From Burkholderiaceae bacterium (GTDB lineage: Bacteria; Pseudomonadota; Gammaproteobacteria; Burkholderiales; Burkholderiaceae), in contig CANKKB010000003.1 in the NCBI GenBank assembly GCA_947482555.1, forward strand, positions 1 to 39,193: a stretch of 39,193 nucleotides of DNA, read 5' to 3'. The translations under genes were made by a program, and so were the position numbers. The stretch's first letter is position 1; the number at the start of each line of letters is the position of its first letter. Positions 1-8,099 of this stretch are shown here, in pieces. The notes under the pieces are model-generated. The model was not told the DNA's origin. It did no database searches and saw only the letters and a list, made by a program, of their open reading frames with translations.

Positions 1-561
1 ATGCATTTTTTCCATGATGCGGGCCTTATGCACTTTTATCGTTGCGTCAACAAGATTAAATTGCTTAGCAATTTCTTTATTTTTAAAACCCTTTACCAGC
101 AAATGACATACTTCTTTTTCACGCGGTGTGAGCAAAGAAAAATTCTTTCTTACATTACCTTCTTGGGCTGATTTTTGCATTTGTGCCTGGTCTTTGGTGA
201 GGCCAGTATCAATCGCAGCAAATAATTCCGTTAAATTAAATGGCTTAAATAAAAAATCAATGGCGCCATTTTTTAAGCCTTGGACAATTTGTTTTTTATG
301 GCTTTGGCCACTAATAAAAATGATTGGTGTTTTTAAACCTAGTTCCGTTAATTGCTCCTGTAAATCTAAACCGATTAGGTCAGGCATTTGCATATCAAGC
401 AAAATAACAGCCGGCGATACAGGCATTAAATTTTCCATAAAATCTTTAGCGCGCGCAAAATCTTGCACCGCATAACCTGCATCAACTAATGTACGTGTAA
501 GCGATGACCTTATCGAAATATCATCATCGATTAAGTAAACATGGCCTTTTGAATTTGTCAT
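1..561 (-). CDS. FixJ/TtrR-like response regulator (partial, cut by left edge)
   Basis: I translated this minus-strand frame by hand; it is open to the window edge and not in the ORF track. The first 187 residues are visible. A receiver domain covers about residues 7-120, with an acidic pocket (LIDDD, 11-14), phospho-acceptor Asp56 (ILLDMQMPD) and Lys106 (FLFKPF). A LuxR-type helix-turn-helix starts with LTPREKEV and continues through KNKEIAKQFNL and ATIKVHKARIMEKM at the edge. The FixJ/TtrR-like class is inferred from the KPF segment and domain order. It is the last visible gene of a minus-strand set with a histidine kinase and a 72-aa ORF, so it probably acts as that kinase's partner and transcription factor. 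Few residues should be missing at the C-terminus. Target genes are unknown; the divergent tctC/TPP operon is the obvious candidate. Confidence 0.9.
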   Translation of the reverse strand, partial: MTNSKGHVYLIDDDISIRSSLTRTLVDAGYAVQDFARAKDFMENLMPVSPAVILLDMQMPDLIGLDLQEQLTELGLKTPIIFISGQSHKKQIVQGLKNGAIDFLFKPFNLTELFAAIDTGLTKDQAQMQKSAQEGNVRKNFSLLTPREKEVCHLLVKGFKNKEIAKQFNLVDATIKVHKARIMEKMH

Positions 562-594
562 GATTGAAAAAGACTTTATGCGGACGAATAAGAC

Positions 595-813
595 TTAGTG
601 TGAAACCCTACTATATGCCGAAAAGTTGCGGCTACCGCTTGCTTCAATTTGCGTGTCTTTACCACTGGGATCTTTATAAGAAGCAGCCTCTGAGGCAGGA
701 TAAATTAGTTTGACACGGGCTAAGGCTTGCTCGAGCGAATCGGCATGCAAGCGAATCGTTTGCTCCCAAAGCTCACTTTGCTTCTTGCGTCGCAGTTTAA
801 TTATCCAAAACAT
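595..813 (-). CDS. Small hypothetical protein between kinase and regulator
   Basis: A 72-aa ORF with a hydrophobic-basic N-terminus (MFWIIKLRRKK), then a predicted helix and a polar tail. It matches no family I recognise and has no signal peptide or clear membrane segment. It lies 84 nt after the kinase stop and 33 nt before the response-regulator start, on the same strand, so it fits the same transcript. Its conserved-looking middle (WEQTIRLHADSLEQALARVK) has coding-like composition, but the length alone does not exclude a chance ORF. Any link to the two-component pathway is inferred from position only. Confidence 0.55.
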   Translation of the reverse strand: MFWIIKLRRKKQSELWEQTIRLHADSLEQALARVKLIYPASEAASYKDPSGKDTQIEASGSRNFSAYSRVSH

Positions 814-897
814 AAATGTTCCACTTTTTAGTAATGGTTCTTTTATATCAATGATTTAGCAAGATGGCTATTCGCCCTAGGGCCAATACAAGCTTGC

Positions 898-2349
898 TTA
901 AACATCTTTCGGCAGGATAATAATGAACCTTGCGCCCTGAGTGGGCATATTTTCATGCCAAATTTTACCGTTATGGCGTATAATGATGTGCCTACAAAGC
1001 CATAAGCCCAAACCCATTCCAGAGTTAGTCACGCCGGCAAATAAGTTAAATAGTTGACCTTTTTTTTCTTGGGAAATACCTGGGCCATTATCAGAAATAG
1101 CAATCCTTATCTCTTGATCGGTAGATGAAGAATGAATTGTCACCAATCCACCCTCTGCGATTTTTTGACTAGCAATGGCATTAATTGAGTTATTTAGTAT
1201 ATTAATAAGCACCTGCTGAATCTCCCCAGAATTAATTGGTGCACTTACTTCTGGTGCCAACTTTAAATTTACCTTAATCTGATGGATGCTTAATTCTGGT
1301 TTCGCAAAACTTAATACATTTTTAATTAAAGTGTTTATGTCATGTTGACCTGCAATGGTGGCATCCCCAGCAAAGGCCTCTCGTAAAGACTTAATAATGT
1401 TGCTAGCGCGCAGATTATCGCTAGCGAGCTGCCCTAAAATTTCTTGGGCAGACTCTGGGCTTAATTTGTTCTGCGCTAATTTCTGCTGCAAAAATTCAAT
1501 ATTGATACTTGAAGCACCTAGAGGCTGGTTTAATTCATGTGCAATAGAGGCAGATAGAGCACTAATTTCAACCGTCTTATTTACTTTTAGTAAGGAACTG
1601 ATTAAAAGTTCTTTTTCTTGTAATAGCCTTGATATTTCCAGATTTTCATCCTCTGCAAGGTTTATTTTCCCCTGCAATTCCTGCTTTTTATCAACTTGTT
1701 GTTGTAGATAATAAATACCAAGCACGATGTAGACTAATAACACACAGGTAAATCCAATCCACCGAATTCCGAAGGCTATGGGATCTTCAGAGTAAAGAAA
1801 AATATTGAGCTGCCCTTCTGCAGTGAGAGTTCGATACGTTCTCGCTACACTCGCAAAGAAATTAAGTGCAGTTAGCCCTAAAATTAACTGGATAACCCTA
1901 TCGCGCCCATTTTTAAAAAATTTAAATAAGAGAATCATCTGCCATAACAGTAATATTTCCTGAGAGATAGTTACTAGGGCAACTCGTTGAGAAAAACTAT
2001 TAACCGTGGTACGCAATGGCTCGTATAAGCAGGCGATAATAAGTGGGATGCACCAGAATGCGAATATGACTTGCCATGTTAGCTTTTCCTGATTCCATTT
2101 TTTATAAAGAATTACCAGTGCTATATTGGCGGCAACATAACAAGTATTGGCAATAGTTAATAAAAAATTATTAACCCAGGGGGCTAAACCAAAGGACAAA
2201 CAACAAAGTCCATAAAGTCCAATGCTAATAAGTAAGTTGTAGTTAGCGCTATCAGCCTTACTAAATTTAAAGTTCCATAAAAAACTAAGAAAAAAAGTAA
2301 AAGATAGTAGGGCAAAAACCAGAAAGAAGGTTTGATTAGCGATTTCCAT
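898..2349 (-). CDS. Membrane sensor histidine kinase
   Basis: This 483-aa kinase carries about six to seven hydrophobic segments in its first 215 residues, which form an integral membrane sensor. A short coiled linker (about 218-255) follows. The dimerisation/phospho-acceptor domain has the H-box IAHELNQPLG with His271. The ATPase domain shows an N-box (NILNNSINAIA), a G1 box (DNGPGIS) and a G2 box (GMGLGLWLC). The HELNQPLG form is typical of FixL/DctB-like kinases. No PAS, GAF or HAMP module is evident, so the signal is probably sensed in or at the membrane. It is followed by a 72-aa ORF and a LuxR-type response regulator on the same strand, and its start is divergent from a tctC gene. The ligand is not predictable from sequence. 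Confidence 0.9.
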   Translation of the reverse strand: MEIANQTFFLVFALLSFTFFLSFLWNFKFSKADSANYNLLISIGLYGLCCLSFGLAPWVNNFLLTIANTCYVAANIALVILYKKWNQEKLTWQVIFAFWCIPLIIACLYEPLRTTVNSFSQRVALVTISQEILLLWQMILLFKFFKNGRDRVIQLILGLTALNFFASVARTYRTLTAEGQLNIFLYSEDPIAFGIRWIGFTCVLLVYIVLGIYYLQQQVDKKQELQGKINLAEDENLEISRLLQEKELLISSLLKVNKTVEISALSASIAHELNQPLGASSINIEFLQQKLAQNKLSPESAQEILGQLASDNLRASNIIKSLREAFAGDATIAGQHDINTLIKNVLSFAKPELSIHQIKVNLKLAPEVSAPINSGEIQQVLINILNNSINAIASQKIAEGGLVTIHSSSTDQEIRIAISDNGPGISQEKKGQLFNLFAGVTNSGMGLGLWLCRHIIIRHNGKIWHENMPTQGARFIIILPKDV

Positions 2350-2452
2350 TATTTAATTATAGTTTTTGGCTCATTTGCAGGTGGTAATAGAGTTTAAATA
2401 TAGCGCATACTAATGCCTGATCCTTTTTAACTACCTTTCTGAGTGCCATGTC

Positions 2453-3445
2453 ATGATCCATTTATCTAAATACCTACTACCCTTGGGCTTACTAAACCGA
2501 TTTTCAATTTTTGCCAGCGCCTTATTGATGGTCTGCGCTGCCTATGCCCAAAGCGACAAACCTTTAGTTTTAGTGGTGCCATTTCCCCCTGGTGGCAGTA
2601 CCGACATTACCGCACGGACGATTCAAACCAAATTATCCGAGCGCATTGGTAGACCTGTCGTAATTGAAAACCGTGCGGGAGCTGCCAGCCAAATAGCAAC
2701 CCAACATGTGGCTCGTTCGCCCGCTGATGGTAATACGCTCTTAGTTAGTTTTGATAATCATGCGATTAATCCCATTGTTAAGCCCAAATTACCTTACGAC
2801 ACTTTCAAGGATTTTGTGGGGGTGAGTCTCTTGGTACGCTTTCCATTGGTCATAGCAGCCAACCCATCAGTACCGGCAAATAATTTAGCGGGTTTTATTG
2901 AGGCCGCTAGAAAAAAACCGGGTGCATATAGTTATGCTTCAACTGGAGTTGGCTCATTAAATCAATTGGCCATGGAAGATATCAAACGAAAATTTGGGAT
3001 TTTCGTTTTACACGTTCCCTATGGTGGCGGTGGGCCAGCTATACAAGCGGTAGTGAGTAATACTGCTAGCCTAACTTTACTTAGTTATGCTGCTCTTAAA
3101 GGTCAAATTCAGGCTGACAAGTTAAAACCCTTAGCTGTGACTGGTGCGCGCAGATTACCTGAACTGCCACAAACTCCGACAGTTGCAGAATCGGGTTATC
3201 CCAATTTTGAGGCCTACTCTTGGATTGGTATTTTTGCCCCCGCTGACACTTCACCAGCGATTCTAAAAAAACTGACCGCAGACTTTCAAGCAGTTTTAAA
3301 TGATCCTGAAATTAAGGCCAAGCTGACTCAAGGTGGTTTTGATGTTTTAGCCTCCGATGGCCCAAGTTTAGATCGCTACACCAAAACAGAATTTGAGCGT
3401 TGGAGCCAATTTGTTAAAGCAACCCAGTTAAAACTCGACGACTAA
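2453..3445 (+). CDS. TctC/Bug-family periplasmic binding protein
   Basis: A 330-aa exported solute-binding protein of the tripartite tricarboxylate transporter (Bug/TctC) family. The N-terminus is a signal peptide ending near VCAAYAQ. The mature part begins with the family pattern LVVPFPPGGSTDITAR and contains IENRAGAASQIA, SPADGNTLL and VPYGGGGPAIQAV. Length is normal. Bug proteins usually bind carboxylates or aromatic acids in the periplasm. No TctA or TctB membrane subunit is near, which is common for orphan Bug proteins. The stop lies two bases before the start of the TPP enzyme, so the two are almost certainly co-transcribed. The gene diverges from the kinase; the 103-nt gap must hold both promoters, but I see no convincing boxes. 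Confidence 0.93.
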   Translation: MIHLSKYLLPLGLLNRFSIFASALLMVCAAYAQSDKPLVLVVPFPPGGSTDITARTIQTKLSERIGRPVVIENRAGAASQIATQHVARSPADGNTLLVSFDNHAINPIVKPKLPYDTFKDFVGVSLLVRFPLVIAANPSVPANNLAGFIEAARKKPGAYSYASTGVGSLNQLAMEDIKRKFGIFVLHVPYGGGGPAIQAVVSNTASLTLLSYAALKGQIQADKLKPLAVTGARRLPELPQTPTVAESGYPNFEAYSWIGIFAPADTSPAILKKLTADFQAVLNDPEIKAKLTQGGFDVLASDGPSLDRYTKTEFERWSQFVKATQLKLDD

Positions 3446-3447
3446 AC

Positions 3448-5145
3448 ATGGCTGATCAATTAACAGGTGCTGAAGCCTTAGTAAGAATGCTTGAGGCCTA
3501 TCAGGTCAAACATATTTTTGGCTTATGTGGTGATACATCATTACCCTTTTACGACGCCTTGCAGCGCCTTGATCATGGGATGGAACATATACTCACGCGC
3601 GATGAACGCAGTGCTGGGTATATGGCTGACGCCTATGCGCGAGTTACGGGCAAAGTTGGGGTCTGTGAAGGGCCCAGCGGTGGCGGAGCAACCTATCTAC
3701 TCCCAGCCTTACTTGAAGCCAATGAGTCCTCAATTCCTATTTTAGGGATTACCTCTGATGTGCCGGTGACGTCGCGCGGCAAATACCCACTGACAGAACT
3801 CAATCAGCAAGCGCTTTATCAACCGCTAACAAAGTGGAATGCCACCATCGACTTAGCTGAGCAAATTCCCTCGGTAGTGCGCAATGCCTTTCGTGCCATG
3901 ACAACAGGTCGACCCGGCGCAGCTCATATCTGTTTACCTCATGATGTACAAAAACATCCGGTTTCTATTAGCGATATATGGGCGCAAACAGAAAATAGTA
4001 TTTATCCAGCACAACGCTTTGTGGCTAATGCGAGCGATATTAAACGGGCTGCTGAACTAATCCTGCATGCTCAATTTCCTGTCATCATTTGTGGCGGCGG
4101 AGTAATTAATTCTGGTGCTGAAGCAATTTTGCAAGCCCTTGTCGAGCTCCTTAATATTCCCCTTTGCACCACGGTCAGTGGTCAAGGTAGCTTGGCGGGT
4201 ACTCATCCCCTCAATGCTGGTGTAGTTGGTGCGAATGGTGGCGTAATGGCGACACGCGATGTAGTCAGCGCTGCTGATTTAGTCTTTTTTATCTCTTGCC
4301 GAGCAGGCTCAACCACCACGGAAAATTGGCGTTTTCCCAACAAAGCTACCCCAATCATTCATCTTGATGTAGATCCTGAAACCATTGGCGCTAACTACCC
4401 TACTGCAGTTGGTTTAGTAGGTGATGCTAAATTAACTCTAGAGCGGCTGTTTGAGTCTATTCAAATAAACCTTATCAGTCGACGTCAAAATTGTGTAGAT
4501 GGCAAAGCCGTTGTCAGTAAAGCTAAAGAAGAGAAAATGCTGCCTTTCTTAAAATTGGCTAACGCTAATGAAACGCCAATTCTTCCTGAGCGGATTGTGC
4601 ATACTTTAAATCGCCTACTACCAAGCGATGCTATCGTGTGCGCAGACCCAGGTACACCATGCCCCTACTTTTCGGCTTATTTTCAAACTGATATGGCAGG
4701 TCGTCATTTCATTACGAACCGCGCGCAAGGAGCGCTTGGGTTTGCCATGTCTGCTGCTATTGGCGCAGCGATTGGTCGACCAAATTCAAAATGTGTTGCC
4801 GTAATGGGCGATGGTAGTTTTGGCTTTACTGTTGGTGAACTAGAAACCATTACTCGCTATAAGCTGCCCTTGCTGATGATTGTCATTTCTAATTCAGTGT
4901 ATGGATGGATTAAAGCAAGTCAAAAATCAGGTTATGATCAGCGCTACTTTTCAGTCGATTTCAATCGCACTGATCACGCTAAAGTTGCTGCGGCCTATGG
5001 CATTAAATCCTGGCGCGTAGAAGATCCGCTCAAATTGGAGGCCATAATGAAAGAGGCGATTGCTAGCGATGAACCAACGCTCATCGATATCATTTCCCAG
5101 CCCTTACAAGACGCACAAGCACCAGTTAGTCAGTGGATGGGTTAA
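3448..5145 (+). CDS. Thiamine-diphosphate-dependent enzyme (acetolactate synthase-like)
   Basis: This 565-aa protein has the three-domain layout of the acetolactate synthase/decarboxylase superfamily. The N-terminal Pyr domain holds the cofactor-activating Glu53 in TRDERSAGYMADAYAR. The middle domain spans about residues 195-330. The C-terminal PP domain holds the ThDP motif from GDGS (about 454) to the Asn of VISNSVYG (about 482). Such enzymes cleave or form C-C bonds next to a carbonyl, for example 2-oxoacid or oxalyl-CoA decarboxylation. The substrate cannot be read from these motifs. It is not a housekeeping IlvB by context, because no small subunit IlvH follows. A nearby CoA-transferase suggests a CoA-linked catabolic role (inference). 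Its stop abuts the stop of the convergent tctC gene directly. Confidence 0.9.
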   Translation: MADQLTGAEALVRMLEAYQVKHIFGLCGDTSLPFYDALQRLDHGMEHILTRDERSAGYMADAYARVTGKVGVCEGPSGGGATYLLPALLEANESSIPILGITSDVPVTSRGKYPLTELNQQALYQPLTKWNATIDLAEQIPSVVRNAFRAMTTGRPGAAHICLPHDVQKHPVSISDIWAQTENSIYPAQRFVANASDIKRAAELILHAQFPVIICGGGVINSGAEAILQALVELLNIPLCTTVSGQGSLAGTHPLNAGVVGANGGVMATRDVVSAADLVFFISCRAGSTTTENWRFPNKATPIIHLDVDPETIGANYPTAVGLVGDAKLTLERLFESIQINLISRRQNCVDGKAVVSKAKEEKMLPFLKLANANETPILPERIVHTLNRLLPSDAIVCADPGTPCPYFSAYFQTDMAGRHFITNRAQGALGFAMSAAIGAAIGRPNSKCVAVMGDGSFGFTVGELETITRYKLPLLMIVISNSVYGWIKASQKSGYDQRYFSVDFNRTDHAKVAAAYGIKSWRVEDPLKLEAIMKEAIASDEPTLIDIISQPLQDAQAPVSQWMG

Positions 5146-6114
5146 TTATTCCATCTTAGCGCCAGATAGTCTGACTACTTCGGCTAATGCTGGCGCTTCA
5201 GCCGTTAAGGCCGCCTGAAACTGGGCTGGTGACTTGGATAAGACTAAATCCATGCCTTGTGAAGCTAACTTTTGTTTAACGCCAGCTTGGGTCATGCCTT
5301 TAGCAACCGCTGCAAACATTTTATTTACGATGATTGCGGGGGTTCCCGCAGGAAAATAAAGTCCATAAGAAAAGGTGGAGTTATATCCCATTAACCCACT
5401 CTCTTCCGCGCTAGGAATTCCGGGGATCGCTGCTGAAGGTTTAGCAGAAGTTAACGCTAGCGCCCTTAAGGTGCCATTTTTGATAAAACCCATCACTGTT
5501 GGCGGCGTGGCAAACATGACCTGAGTATTTCCGGCAATAGTGGATACTGCTGCTGGACTGCCGCCCTTAAATTGAATAGTGGTGAACTTCACTTGAGTAA
5601 CACCTTCAAACAAAGCAGTCGCCAAATGGGGTGTTGAACCATTGCCAGACGAGGCATTAAAAATAACTCCCGGGTTTGCTTTACCAAATTTAATTAAGTC
5701 TTGTAAATTTTTATAAGGCTCATTGGGATTGACGCAAATAATCATTGAGCCACTAGCAAGGTTGCCAACAGGAATGAAATCGGTTTGTTGATCCAAGGCC
5801 ATTTTGGGGAAAAGCGCTTTAATTTGTGCGTGTGGCCCCGACATCGAAATCGTGTAGCCATCGGGCGCTGCTTTAGCGACTAAATCAGCGGCTATAGCAC
5901 CACCTACTCCCGGTCTATTCTCAACATTCACAGGCACACCAATTTCTTTAGAAATTTGCTCGGCACTGATTCTGGCAACAAAATCAGCTGCTCCACCTGG
6001 GGGATATCCAATGACTAATTTAATTGGCCGTTCAGGATAAACACTTTGTGCCATGACCGCAGTATTGTGCACAAGAAAACCAATAATCAAGGCATAACTT
6101 AGCTTTCTTAACAT
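5146..6114 (-). CDS. TctC/Bug-family periplasmic binding protein
   Basis: A second Bug-type binding protein of 322 aa. The ORF track starts at a TTG (6117); the ATG three bases later is preferred. It has a signal peptide ending at HNTAVMAQ and family motifs LVIGYPPGGAADFVAR, VENRPGVGGAIAAD and APDGYTISM. It is the last gene of a minus-strand operon (MHS transporter, CoA-transferase, crotonase, tctC); its start follows the crotonase stop by only three bases. No TctAB membrane partner is present. Its sequence differs clearly from the TctC at 2453, so the two are not a recent duplication. The ligand is unknown but is probably the substrate or a related acid of this operon. Confidence 0.93.
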   Translation of the reverse strand: MLRKLSYALIIGFLVHNTAVMAQSVYPERPIKLVIGYPPGGAADFVARISAEQISKEIGVPVNVENRPGVGGAIAADLVAKAAPDGYTISMSGPHAQIKALFPKMALDQQTDFIPVGNLASGSMIICVNPNEPYKNLQDLIKFGKANPGVIFNASSGNGSTPHLATALFEGVTQVKFTTIQFKGGSPAAVSTIAGNTQVMFATPPTVMGFIKNGTLRALALTSAKPSAAIPGIPSAEESGLMGYNSTFSYGLYFPAGTPAIIVNKMFAAVAKGMTQAGVKQKLASQGMDLVLSKSPAQFQAALTAEAPALAEVVRLSGAKME

Positions 6115-6117
6115 CAA

Positions 6118-6900
6118 TTATTTACCTTTAAAAATAGGGGTCCGCTTTTCTGCAAAGGCTTTTCGCCCTTCCTTGTAATCCTCACTGGCAAAACAGGCAT
6201 CGACCATTGCCATCGCCCGGGCATGATCTTGTTGGTTGTGCTCAGCTAAGGCTTGCTGGATCGCAAATTTACTTGCCGCAATCGTTAACGGTGCATTTTC
6301 TGCGATCCCTTCAGCGTAGGCCAAAACTGCTGCATCTAAGGTATTAACACTATGAACCTTGGATACAAACCCCATTTGTAGTGCGTCTGCAGAATTAAAA
6401 CGGCGTGCACTAAAGAATATATCGGCAGTGTTAGCCGGCCCCATAATGCTAATAAAACGCGCTATTCCTTTGGGGCTATAAGCAAGACCTAAACGTGCAG
6501 CAGGCATCCTAAACTGCGCGTCTTCTGCACACAGTCGAATATCGCAAGAGGAAGCAAACCCCAATCCACCGCCAAAGCAATAGCCCCGAATACTAGCAAC
6601 CACGGGTTTCGAACAGGCTATAGGTGCAGCATAGGCTGCTAAGACCGCATTGTTATATTGTTCCTGAGCCTCAGCAGTGCCTCTTAATTTATCAAATTGA
6701 GAAATATCTGCCCCAGAAATAAATGCTTTCTCCCCATCCCCTGCAACCACAATGACGCGCACAGTTGGATCGGCATCAAAGGCCTGCATTGCAGAGGGTA
6801 AATTCGCCCACATCTCGAAAGTCATAGCATTCATTTTTTCTTGGTTAGAAAAAATAATAAAGCCTACTGCACCAGTTTTACGAATAATGAGCTCAGCCAT
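6118..6900 (-). CDS. Crotonase-superfamily protein (annotated-type enoyl-CoA hydratase/isomerase)
   Basis: This 260-aa protein has the crotonase fold: oxyanion-hole segments FISGADIS and YCFGGGLGFAS, followed by CDIRLCAEDAQF and a C-terminal helical trimerisation region. It binds an acyl-CoA in the cytoplasm. Compared with rat enoyl-CoA hydratase, both catalytic glutamates are absent: the Glu144 position reads Gly (GGGLG) and the Glu164 position reads Ala (PAARLG). Simple hydration is therefore doubtful, and another crotonase reaction such as isomerisation, decarboxylation or hydrolysis is possible. It sits between a CaiB-type CoA-transferase (15 nt upstream) and a tctC gene in one operon, consistent with processing the CoA-thioester made by the transferase. 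The start at 6900 is an ATG with a weak ribosome site. Confidence 0.9.
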   Translation of the reverse strand: MAELIIRKTGAVGFIIFSNQEKMNAMTFEMWANLPSAMQAFDADPTVRVIVVAGDGEKAFISGADISQFDKLRGTAEAQEQYNNAVLAAYAAPIACSKPVVASIRGYCFGGGLGFASSCDIRLCAEDAQFRMPAARLGLAYSPKGIARFISIMGPANTADIFFSARRFNSADALQMGFVSKVHSVNTLDAAVLAYAEGIAENAPLTIAASKFAIQQALAEHNQQDHARAMAMVDACFASEDYKEGRKAFAEKRTPIFKGK

Positions 6901-6915
6901 AAGTATTTTATTTGC

Positions 6916-8097
6916 CTAAATAATTGCGTTTTTTGTAAAAGATTCAATCATTGCACTGTCATAGCCTAACTCAGTCAATATCTCAGCAGTATGCTGACCA
7001 CGCAAGGGTGAACTGGCGATAATCTGAGATGGCGTTCTAGTTAATTTAATCGACTGGTTTAACAATGAAAGCTCGCCTAGCGTGGGATGGGTGACCCTCC
7101 CAATGGCCCCTAAGTGCTGTACCTGTGGGTCGCTAAAGACTTGATCCATCGCATAAATAGGGCCACAGGGAATACCTTTTTCTAATAGTAACTCCACCCA
7201 TTTAGCGCTAGTTTTATTCATTAAGGCTTTGCTTAACTCAGCATTAAGTCTTGCTCTTCCGGCGGAGCGGCCTTTAGCAGATTTAAATTGCTCATCAAGG
7301 AGCAAATCATCACGCTCAATCGCGCTGGCAAATTTTTCCCAAACTCCCAAACCAGTAGCGGCAATATTAATATAGCCATCCTGTGTTTTATACGCGGATG
7401 TTGGCATGAAGGTAGGATGATCATTACCAACTTGCTGGGCTACCTCGCCACTCATCGTGTAGCGGGCTGCTTGAAAATCCAATAAGGTTAAGCCTGCTTG
7501 CAAGAGATTGGCTTGAACCCATTGCCCTTCCCCGCTTTCATCCCGCTCCAGTAAGGCAGTCATTACCCCCATTGCTGCCAATAGGCCAGCAGTTACATCC
7601 GTTACAGCACCGCCTACCCGCATGGGGCCTTCCCCTGGGGTACCAGTAACTGACATCAAGCCAGATAAACCTTGGGTAATTTGATCAAAACCAGGACGAT
7701 TTTTATAGGGGCCATCTTCACCATAACCTGAAATACTTACTAAGATAATTTTGGGATTGATTTTTTTTAATGATTCGTAATCAATCCCTAAGCGAAATTT
7801 CACATCAGGTCGATAATTCTCAACGACGACATCAGCCGTTTTTGTCAATTGCTCAAAAATGGCTTTCCCTTCTGGCGTCTTCAGATTTAAAGTGATCGAA
7901 CGCTTATTGCGGTGCAGATTTTGAAAATCAGCAGCATCACGTGGTCCAGCATATTCTTCGGGACCGGGATTTTCAATCTTGACCACATCAGCACCAAAAT
8001 CAGCTAAGTGGCGCACACAAACTGGCCCAGCGCGAACGCGCGTTAAATCAAGCACACGAAAACGGGATAAGGCTTTGGAAGCGACTATTTTTGGCAT
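6916..8097 (-). CDS. CaiB/BaiF family (class III) CoA-transferase
   Basis: A class III CoA-transferase that would activate a carboxylate by moving CoA from an acyl-CoA donor. Family features are RVLDLTRVRAGP near the N-terminus, ADFGADVVKIE, RNKRSITLNL, VVVENYRP, SISGYGEDGPY and the catalytic-Asp region GGAVTDVTAG. At 393 aa it is close to the usual 390-410. The ORF track begins at TTG 8103; I prefer ATG 8097, two bases after the stop of the transporter gene, giving tight coupling either way. Its neighbours, an MHS transporter upstream and a crotonase plus tctC downstream, suggest import, CoA activation and onward conversion of one organic acid. The substrate is unidentified. Confidence 0.93.
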   Translation of the reverse strand: MPKIVASKALSRFRVLDLTRVRAGPVCVRHLADFGADVVKIENPGPEEYAGPRDAADFQNLHRNKRSITLNLKTPEGKAIFEQLTKTADVVVENYRPDVKFRLGIDYESLKKINPKIILVSISGYGEDGPYKNRPGFDQITQGLSGLMSVTGTPGEGPMRVGGAVTDVTAGLLAAMGVMTALLERDESGEGQWVQANLLQAGLTLLDFQAARYTMSGEVAQQVGNDHPTFMPTSAYKTQDGYINIAATGLGVWEKFASAIERDDLLLDEQFKSAKGRSAGRARLNAELSKALMNKTSAKWVELLLEKGIPCGPIYAMDQVFSDPQVQHLGAIGRVTHPTLGELSLLNQSIKLTRTPSQIIASSPLRGQHTAEILTELGYDSAMIESFTKNAII

Positions 8098-8099
8098 AC

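Noticed and set aside
128-475. 115-aa plus-strand ORF at the left edge
   Set aside because: It is antisense to a response-regulator frame with full receiver and helix-turn-helix motifs.
1355-1711. 118-aa plus-strand ORF
   Set aside because: It is antisense to the conserved phospho-acceptor part of the histidine kinase and resembles no known protein.
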